From assembly GCA_031772625.1 (NCBI GenBank), contig CM062819.1:1232768955-1232832954 (forward strand): a DNA stretch of 64,000 bases. Reading direction: 5' to 3'. This document shows, piece after piece, positions 56,540 to 64,000 of this stretch; positions within the stretch are counted from its first letter, which is position 1, and each line of letters starts with the position of its first letter. The stretch is from Pinus tabuliformis. Taxonomy: Eukaryota; Streptophyta; Pinopsida; Pinales; Pinaceae. The position numbers and the translations under genes are program-made. The notes beneath the pieces were generated by a model. That model was not told the DNA's origin. It did no database searches and was given only the letters and a program-made list of their open reading frames with translations.

Positions 56540-57016
56540 GAATTGGTTCTTATGGTGAAAGGAAATGGGTATTTGTTCAAAGGTATAGATCGAGAAATTC
56601 AAAGGGAATATTTTTTATTTGCGGAAGCTCAAAATGGAATATATATTGGTGGACAAAGATCATTAGATCTAGGTATTGCACCAATAGGGATGTCAATAGA
56701 AGACTTAGACAAGTAGGATCAGAAGGAAAATAAAACAATTCAATTGTGTCTCTCAAATTTAGTATTGTTGAATGTTTCTAAAGATGCTACAACAAAGGAA
56801 TTGTGGAAAAAGTTAGGGACTTTGTATCAGTCTAAGTCCTTGGTGAACAAATTGTTCTTTCAAAAAAATTTGCATGACCTCGTGATGAAGAATGGAGACT
56901 TTGTGACAAAGCATATAAATACCTTCAATATTGTGATTTTCATATGAGGATAAGTGTATTAATTTGTTTTATTCTTTACCAAACTCATGGGTTATTTTGT
57001 TTGTTGTCATAGGTAG
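56540..57016 (+). pseudogene. gag: Copia gag remnant, interrupted by a gypsy element
   Basis: A frame with stops contains LCLSNLVLLNVSKDATTKEL, WKKLGTLYQSKSLVNKLFFQ and VTKHINTFNIV, the standard capsid pattern of Tnt1-like copia gags (IRLCLSD.VL.NV...TT..LW..L...Y..KS..NK.FL...L). The final codons (SLPNSW-like, then FVVIGS-like) stop at 57016, where the next gypsy element begins. GGTAG at 57012-57016 should be its TSD, but the other copy lies beyond the window. Confidence 0.78.
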
Positions 57017-57635
57017 TGATATAGGAGGATCCCAAAAGGCCATATTTTTGAAGTCAAAATGCAATGAAACTAGTCTCAAATCAAAGAGTGCATTGTTCTA
57101 AATCCACAACATGAACGACTCCTCAAACGGACACTGTATGTGAAATTTTTGGCCCGTTGAATTTTTTCCAAAACAGTTAAAGTTCTTACAGGTGGGACCC
57201 ACTATGCCACATGGCATGATGATGTTAGCAGTACATATGTTGACTTCATCCATACATTTGTTGATGTCAGCAGGGTGACGTGTTCGTACATATCAAGGAG
57301 GACAAATCAAAAGTTGACACGTGGCAGGATGATGTTAGCATGATGACGTGACAGTACGGACCAATGACAGAGTGCCCCATAGAAAAGTGACATTATAAAT
57401 GTTAGTAGTTGGTTAAGTGTTCGAAATTTGCACCAACAACGGTTGTTAGAATCAGGCCAACGACGACGACGAATTTGTCACCTCTGTAAAATGTCTGGTG
57501 ACCCTCAGAAATCGATGGGCGGCTTTTAACTAATATGCCTTAAAATTTAAAAAAAAATACAAAACAATTGGGTCGATTGGTCGACAGTCAAACCTATCCA
57601 ACCGAGCCACATAACGTATTTTATATATATATGTA

Positions 57636-57673
<38 letters not shown>

Positions 57674-58464
57674 GAGGGACTGGCGTCTGTCGAACCTGCG
57701 CTGGCCTGTCGGCGATGGCCCCATAACCATCGGGCACTAAAAACCATAATAAGCCACCATTCAAAATGACGTGCTAGTCATATATGGGGGGTCAGCGAGG
57801 TTGGAACCCTTGACCACCATGTTCCTATTCAAGTGCGCCACCAACTCGCTCAACAGCTTCGTTGGGATATTTGCTCACGCAGCCTTATTTAAACTCCAAA
57901 CCATTGCCATTCAGGAGGAGGAGAAGGCTGAGCGTAACCGAGAGTGTCAATTACAGGAGGAGGAAAAGCGCCCCATGTCAGAACTACACCTAGCATAGCA
58001 TGGTTTTCAAGAAATATTCATTGGAATCTTGGGATAATCTTTATGCAAAGAATCTTGCAGGGAATCTAAAAGATTCCTTAGAGCTCCAAAAGTCACCTTC
58101 TCATAATAGGGTCAAGTTAATAGTCATTTGACATGATTTATCACCACAAATTCAACGGTGGTGTCCATTTCTGCAATAGAGTTTTACATTTTAAGACAAT
58201 TCCGTAAAATGGAGGTATAAGGGTCATTTTTTGTAATTGATTGTAATTTTGATTTCGCTGCCATTTAATGAAAGAGGCATCCCCACATTTAGCAGGCCCC
58301 GGAGACGTAGCCCACACTGAGTGAACTTCATTATCAAGCTTTTTTTTTGCCTTTGATCTCATGATTTCTTTTGAATTCCACTTCTTTTATGTGTTTATGT
58401 CGCTTGGTTACATGCTCTTCATATGCAATTTTGTATGCATACTTGAAGTAAAAGATTTGGATCA
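57017..58464 (+). repeat. 5' LTR of the last gypsy element
   Basis: It starts TGATATAGGAGGATCCC and ends near GGATCA, followed by the primer site. Three degenerate repeats (57222-57350) carry GATGTTAGCA/GATGTCAGCA and TGACGTG words. A (TA)n run lies at about 57628-57670. A GC-richer part at 57515-57765 looks like an inserted SINE (described separately). Confidence 0.8.
57520..57745 (-). mobile_element. Possible tRNA-derived SINE inside the LTR
   Basis: Read on the minus strand, GCCCGATGGTTATGGGGCC (A-box-like) is followed about 35 nt later by GCAGGTTCGACAGACGCC (B-box core GGTTCGA). This is the spacing expected for a Pol III tRNA-type promoter. A (TA)n-rich body and a T-run tail (about 57540-57553 on the plus strand as A9) follow, as in plant Au-like SINEs. 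No clear TSD could be found, and the second LTR is not covered here for comparison. Confidence 0.35.
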
Positions 58465-58468
58465 AGTT

Positions 58469-58480
58469 TGGTATTAGAGT
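58469..58480 (+). other. Primer binding site (mutated)
   Basis: TGGTATTAGAGT is two changes from TGGTATCAGAGC and sits four bases after the LTR end. Confidence 0.75.
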
Positions 58481-58597
58481 GAGTCTTGTTGATGCGAGTT
58501 GCATGAGTGAATGTTAACCAGGAAAAAGATCCAAATAGGACAAGGAAAAATCAAATCTTTCGATCCTGAAACGAGGAGTACAACATGAAGATAAAAC

Positions 58598-60236
58598 ATG
58601 GCAGATGAGGAAGCTCGAATGGAGGAAGAGCAAAATTATCGCAAGCTATTATTCACCATGGAAGAGAAAGTTGACAAGTTGTTTGCAAAACATGATAAGA
58701 CAATCAAGCCTAAGAAGAAGGAACCAAATAATCATGCCTCGGTAAATCATTAAGGTGGAAGAGTAGAGCCTCTTGAACCGCCCTCTCCATCCTCTAGTGA
58801 TAGTTCTTCTTCTTCATCTTCTCATCATTCTAACAGGGATCATAGGAATGCATATAAGAAGCCATTTTTCAAGATAAATATAAAGTTTGATTTGCCCACA
58901 TATAATCGAGAATGCAGTGCAGAGAAATTAAACAATTGGATTAGACAGATTGAGGTTTATTGCCAGATTCAGCAGATCGAGGAGGATGAGGCCAAGATCC
59001 AATTAGCATCTCTTTGGTTGAGTGGAACCGCTCTCGTTTGGTGGGAGAGAAATTTGTAGAAAGACAGCAAAAAATTTGGCAATCTCATTTCTTATTGGTC
59101 CAATTTTCTTTCTGCATTAAAAGATCAGCTTTATCCTTTGGGTTATCAACAAAAGGCTTTAATGGAATGGCAATATTTGAGACAAGGAAAGGGTCAAAAT
59201 GTACAAAGCTTCACAGAAGAGTTTAGAAAACAAGCTTTGAATTTGGGCATTTCACTTGATTCACCAGAAACTATAACAAAATATATTGGTGCTTTACATA
59301 GTTACATCAACCGTTCTTTGTTGTTATTTGATTCTACTACTATAGATGTGACCAATGTGAAGGTAATTCACCTTGAAAGCAGGGGAAAGAATGACAAAGA
59401 ATATCAATAGACAGATCGAGGTTTATTGCCAAATTCAGTAGATTGAGGAGGATGAGGCCAAGATCCAATTAGCATCTCTTTGGTTGAGTGGAACCACTCT
59501 CATTTGGTGGGAGATAAATTTGCAAAATGGCAGCGAAAACTTTGGTAATCTCCTTTCTTCTTGGTCCAATTTTGTTTCTGCACTAAAATATCAGCTTTAT
59601 CCATTGGGTTATTGACAAAAAACTTTAATGGAATGGCAATATTTGAGACAAGGAAAGGGTCAAAATGTACAAAGATTCACAAAAGAGTTTAGAAAACAAG
59701 ATTTGAATTTGGGCATTTCACTTGATTCACTAGAAACTGTAACAAAATATATTGGTGCTTTACATAGTTACATCAGCTATTATTTGTTGTTATTTGATTC
59801 TACTACTATTGATTCGACCAATGTGAAGGCCATTCACCTTGAAAGAAGGGGCAAGAATGACAAAGAATATCAACCCAAGAAATCATCTTTCAAACCTCAT
59901 AATGGAAAGTTTAAAGGAAAAGGAAAGGGAAAGGACAAGAAGGAAGCTACAACCAAGAAGGAAGAATGAGCAAAGCCATCTTGCACACATTGCAAGAAGG
60001 AAGGCCATGATGATGAACAATGTTGGAAGTTGCATCTAGAGTTGAAGCCAAAGAGATTTTGTGGTAAGAACAAGCAAAATATAGTGACAACCGTACAAAA
60101 GGACCTTGGATCCGACTTCGGTGACGAGACACAGATCACAATAGTGGGCATACAAGGTACTCTTTCTCTTCATGCTAATGAAAATTTTGAATTGCATGCA
60201 AGTACAAGTTCTTCAAATGAGTCTCTTGTTAATGAA
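58598..60236 (+). pseudogene. gag: Gypsy gag with a tandemly duplicated capsid segment
   Basis: From ATG 58598 the frame reads a coiled-coil-like MADEEARMEEEQ start, a Ser-rich linker and capsid blocks LPTYNRECSAEKLNNWIRQI, LASLWLSGTALVWWER and LRQGKGQNVQSFTEEFRKQA. Stops lie at about 58750, 59056 and 59408. A segment of about 466 bp (58943-59408) is repeated as 59409-59874; because 466 is not a multiple of three, the copy shifts frame. The second copy runs on to a proper knuckle, CTHCKKEGHDDEQC (about 59980-60021). The duplication would have disrupted capsid assembly. Confidence 0.85.
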
Positions 60237-60239
60237 TGA

Positions 60240-60724
60240 AAGAGGATTGAATTGCTCCGCATTAGAGTCATGATAAAACATACTACAGTGGAAATCTTGT
60301 TTGATCTGGGCTCACAAGAAATTTTTATTTTAGAATCCTTGGTTAAGAAGTTAGGGTTAGAGACCAAGCCTCATATGAAACCCTACCCTCTTGGTTGGGT
60401 GTGTGACAAAGCCAAATTACATGTAACCAAGAAATGTAGAGTTATATTTGTGATTGCATCCAAACTAGTATATGAGGTTGAACTTGAAGTTGTACCTTTG
60501 GATATTTATGGCATTGCATTAGGGAGTCCATATTTGTATGACAGGAAAGCAATTTTATTTCTTCATGAAAACAAGTATCATCTCACGAAAGATGAGGTGG
60601 AATACATTGTTAGAGCTCATCGTGCCAAAATCAGTGCCAGTCTTGTAAGTGTATGTCAGATGAAGAGATTAATCAATTCCAACAAAGGGTGCATGCTCAT
60701 GGTTGTGAGAGAAAAATATGCATA
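60240..60724 (+). pseudogene. Gypsy aspartic protease, active site altered
   Basis: The region VEILFDLGSQEIFI (about 60286-60327) occupies the position of the protease active site, which in this group reads D-S/T-G. Here the middle residue is leucine (DLGS), which should abolish or strongly reduce activity. Flanking blocks KLGLETKPHMKPYPLGWVCD and VPLDIYGIALGSPYLYDR are typical of plant gypsy proteases. Confidence 0.82.
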
Positions 60725-60769
60725 GACATCTGAAGCTTTCCAAGGTTGTGATCCCACTGTTAAAAAATA

Positions 60770-62255
60770 ATTGCATGAAATTGTTTCTAACTATAATGGG
60801 ATTTTTCAGGAACCAAGTGGGTTTCCTCCAAAGTGTGAGATCCAACATGAGATTCACTTGCAGAAGGATGCTCCTTTACCCAACATTGGTATGTACAGGT
60901 TGTCAACCATTGAGATGGAGGAGATAAAGAAGCAGCTTCAGAAATCGCTAAACCAAGGGGTCATAAGGTCAAGTTCTTCTCCATGCGGTTCACCTATTTT
61001 GTTGGTGCCAAAAAAGGATGGCACATGGAGGATGTGCGTAGACTACAGGGCACTCAACAAAATAATGGTGAAGAATCGGTACCCTCTCCCTCGCATTGAT
61101 GATTTATTAGATCAATTGAAAAATATTATCTATTTCACAAAACTGGACTTGCGCAGTGGCTACCATCAGGTCAACATTGCAGAACATGATGTGTGGAACA
61201 TTGCATTCAAGAACAAATAGGGGTTGTTTGAATGGATGGTGATGTCATTCAGACTATGCAATGCTTTGGCCACATTCATGAGTGTGATGGATGATATTTT
61301 CATGCCTTTTATTGATGATTGTGAACTTGTGTATCTTGATGGAATTCTTGTTTTTAATAAGACACGGGAGGATCATGTGAGTCCTGTTAAAAATGTGGTT
61401 GATATTTTACAAAAAGAAAATTTTTATGTCAAATTGTCTATGTATGAATTTGGTAATACCTCTTTGGTTCACTTGGGTCACATTATTGGAGATGGACAAT
61501 TGAAAACGGATCCTTCTAAAGTTGATGTGATTGCAAAGTGACCTAAACCCACCAATGTTACAGAGGTTCATAGCTGTTTAGGTGCAATACAATACTGGAG
61601 AAGGTTCATTTCCAATTTATTTGTTATTACATCCCCCTCGCATGCATTGACAAGTGTGAAGCAAACCTTTCAGTGGGGAGGAAAGAAGCATAAGGCCTTT
61701 GATACACTGAAAGAGAATATCAGTATCGCACCAATTTTGGCCTTACTTGGCCTGTAGTAGCCTTTTTAGATCAAGTATGATGCCAGAGGGTATGCCATTG
61801 GAGTAGTGTTTATGCATCAAAGGAAACCGATATGTTACCATTCAGAGACATTCTCCCAAGATGTTGTGAACTATCCCACATATGACGAGGAATTGTATGC
61901 CTTGGCTAAAAGCATGAATAAGAAGAAGCACTATTTGATTGGCAAGGAAACCATCATTCACACAGATAAACAGCTCTTGCATTACCTCCAGTCTCAAACC
62001 AAGCTTCAACAAGCACGTCATTTCATATGGATGGGATTCCTTCAGAATTTTCACTTGGTAATAAAATACAAGAAGGGCACCAACAACAAAGTGGTAGATA
62101 TTCTTTCTCGCCCTCCTATTTCTGCATCTATAGTTTTGCAAAATGCTTCTTTATCTTTTGAAAGTTATGTTGAACAATATGTTGATGATGAAGATTTTAA
62201 GGATAGTTATGCAAAGCTGAGTCAGGGATCATATGTCTATAATTACCATTTATAG
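60770..62255 (+). pseudogene. Gypsy reverse transcriptase and RNase H, active site altered
   Basis: RT blocks are [47 protein letters not shown] and LVYLDGILVF. The last is the catalytic YxDD box with the second aspartate changed to glycine, so polymerisation should be lost. RNase H contains PTYDEELYALAKSMNKKKHY, IIHTDKQLLHYL and YKKGTNNKVVDILSRPP. Stops lie near 61219, 61539 and 61756-61770. Confidence 0.85.
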
Positions 62256-62261
62256 GGAAAA

Positions 62262-63418
62262 TTGTTGTACCACCTTGGAAAACTTTGTATCCCCACCAAT
62301 GAAAGAATACATGTAATCAGAGAGGCACATACCTCTCTTGTGTCAGGTCATTTTGGTGTAGGAAAAAATTTATGTCATTTGCAGAGGTTTTGTTATTGGC
62401 CTCACATGAAAAATATTGTGACTCGATATGTAAAGGGATGTGTGTTGTGTTCAGTTAGAAAACCCACTAATAGAAAATTGGGGCTCTACACACCGTTCCC
62501 CGTTCTGAGTCATCCATGGGAAATTGACTCAATGGATTTTCTTGGTGGTTTACCTTTGTCTAAGAGAGGTCATGACTATTTGTATGTCGTTGTGGATCGA
62601 TTTAACAAAATGTGTGTTTTAATGCCTTGTAAAAAGCAGATCAGATTGCTCATCTCTTCTTCCAATTTTTATGGGTCCACTTTGGGTTGCTCACATCCAT
62701 TGTGTCTGATCGAGACTCTCATTTCCTTGGATAGTTTTGGATGACTTTGTGGAGAATGATGGACACCAAGTTGAAGAGAAGCATGACATTTCATCCATAG
62801 ACCGACGGAAAAACAGAGGTTTTCAATGGCACATTGATACATTTACTCCGGGGATATTATGGAAAGAATCCCAAGTTGTGGGATGAGAAGCTTCCTTATG
62901 TAAAACATCCATACAACCAAGTAGTGTAGTCATCCACTCAGAGCTCACCATTCGAGACATGCTTTGGATATTTTCCAAAGGATCCCTCAGACATGGTCTT
63001 TGGGAGAGATGAATATTCTAGTGGGCAAGATGACATGGACAAAACACGAGAGTTCATTACACAGATTAAGATGATTCACCAGGCATTGCAGGAGCAGTTG
63101 GAGAAAAGTCAAGCCCAATACAAGGCTTGACATGATAAACACCAGGTTGATCACCAAATTCCAAGTTGGAGAAAGGGTGTGGCTCCACATCAACAAAGAG
63201 AGAATGAAAGGGGAAGAAAATAAGTTGATACCAATCTGCTATGGTCCATCCACCATATTAGAGAATATTGGAGACAATGATTTTCATCTCGATTTACCAA
63301 CATACATGTAGATGTACTCAGTGGTGAATGTTGAAAACATAAGGATTTATGAGCATCCTTTGATCATGGACACGAAAGAGGTTGGACGGGTTCCTAGAGT
63401 GGATGATTTTGCACCATA
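62262..63418 (+). pseudogene. Gypsy integrase, frameshifted
   Basis: The HHCC finger is readable (REAHTSLVSGHFGVGKN ... VKGCVLCSVRKPTN, about 62319-62470). The core has SMDFLGGLPLSKRGHDYLYV with VVVDRFNKM. After about 62640 the frame shifts, and the second catalytic region (SDRDSHF-like) is recognisable only in another frame (about 62697). The C-terminal part ends with ...YSVVNVENIRIYEHP (about 63312-63360), the usual pol tail of this group. No chromodomain is seen. Confidence 0.82.
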
Positions 63419-63609
63419 ACACTTAGACAAGCTACTTGAAGATATCATTCTTGATAAGACTTCATGACAGGGAGACATGGAGTACCTTCGTATTTGTTTC
63501 AAGGGAATGCATCCAATTAAGACCCGTTGGATTGAAAAAGAGAAAGTGAGGGAGAAATTACCTCAGTTTCCAATTGAATGAAAAGTTTTTGGCAGTCCAA
63601 AAGCTCATT

Positions 63610-63621
63610 AATTAAGAGGAA
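63610..63621 (+). other. Polypurine tract of the last gypsy element
   Basis: TTAATTAAGAGGAA precedes the LTR start TGATCC. Confidence 0.65.
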
Positions 63622-64000
63622 TGATCCAAGAGGATCCCAAAATGCCAATTTTTTTAAGTCCTCAAAACACAGCAAAACCAGTCTCAAATCGAATAGCTTG
63701 TCTTTTTGAATCCAATGGCCTGAAAGACACCTCAAACAGACACCGTATGTGAAAGTTATGGCCCACTGAAGTTTTTCCAAAATAGATAAGTTCTTGCAGG
63801 TGCGACCCACAGTGCCACATGGAATGATGAAGTCAGCCGTACGGATGTTGACATCATCTATATGGCTGATGATGTTAGCAAGATAACGTGGTTGTATGGA
63901 TCAAGGAATACTAGTCACAAGTTGACACATGGTAGGATGACGTCAGCATGATGATGTGGAAGTACAAACCAATGACAGAGCACCATGTGGAAGAGTGACG
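63622..64000 (+). repeat. 3' LTR of the last gypsy element (first 379 bp; runs off the window)
   Basis: It aligns with 57017-57400. A perfect palindromic TGACGTCA occurs at about 63938 where the 5' LTR has diverged. The sequence ends inside the LTR. Confidence 0.88.

Larger units (their letters stand above)
57017..64000 (+). mobile_element. Ty3/gypsy element with gag duplication, extending past the window end
   Basis: The 5' LTR (57017-58464), a mutated primer site, gag, protease, RT, RNase H and integrase are followed by a purine tract and the first 379 bp of the 3' LTR (63622 on). The two LTR starts align well over those 379 bp, with moderate divergence. It inserted into a copia gag remnant. 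It is inactivated by stops, a changed protease active site and a changed RT active site. No chromodomain is recognisable at the pol end. Confidence 0.88.

Overview
This window is repeat-dense plant nuclear DNA. The support for a plant is the mix of plant-type LTR retrotransposons (Ty1/copia, chromodomain Ty3/gypsy and Athila/Tat-like gypsy), LTR elements primed by initiator-Met tRNA, an L1-type LINE remnant, and fragments of two plant gene families (an STP-type hexose/H+ symporter exon and a small C2-domain protein). I found no intact host gene, no tRNA gene and no functional rRNA gene. A large, slowly purged genome such as a gymnosperm would fit, but the sequence alone does not prove the lineage.

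The left two thirds is a four-level nest that the target-site duplications (TSDs) resolve. (1) The oldest layer is a copia element with ~1.87-kb LTRs (LTR 1895-3617, gag-pol 3678-7460). (2) Its reverse transcriptase is split by an inverted (minus-strand) LTR element at 7461-39402, with ~812-bp LTRs and TSD AAGGC; the copia frame resumes at 39403. (3) That element is split by an Athila/Tat-like element at 8769-24601, with ~2.09-kb LTRs and TSD CTATA; it has gag-like and second-ORF remnants but no pol. (4) The Athila-like element is split by a young copia element at 13531-19000, with 155-bp LTRs, TSD AAAAT and a 1095-codon open pol.

The minus-strand element at level 2 shows no recognisable gag-pol of its own. 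It carries a patchwork of other DNA: a C2-domain gene fragment (about 30900-31745), an L1 LINE fragment (about 33540-34280), and an STP sugar-transporter exon that still has its splice sites (37672-38026) plus a truncated duplicate of it (about 36877-37012). Local tandem repeats surround these pieces.

To the right of the nest, the copia remnant stops inside RNase H (about 40043) and meets a degraded chromovirus (gag from 40412, chromodomain ending 48791, 3' LTR from 48828). The chromovirus gag is interrupted by a solo LTR of the first copia family (41070-45108, TSD agacg/agatg). That solo LTR is in turn interrupted by a 2.17-kb block of five 438-bp units, three forward and two inverted. Each unit carries the 3' half of a 5S rRNA gene including its internal promoter, and together they form a palindrome of about 2 x 843 bp. 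This block is the most unusual object in the window.

The last 14 kb holds an unassigned stretch (50.1-52.1 kb), a very decayed Athila-type gag/protease (52.3-54.4 kb), a copia gag remnant (56.44-57.02 kb), and a gypsy element inserted into that gag (57017 to beyond the window end). The gypsy element has inactivating changes and a duplicated gag segment. The first 1.9 kb is AT-rich DNA with a 3 x ~297-bp tandem repeat.
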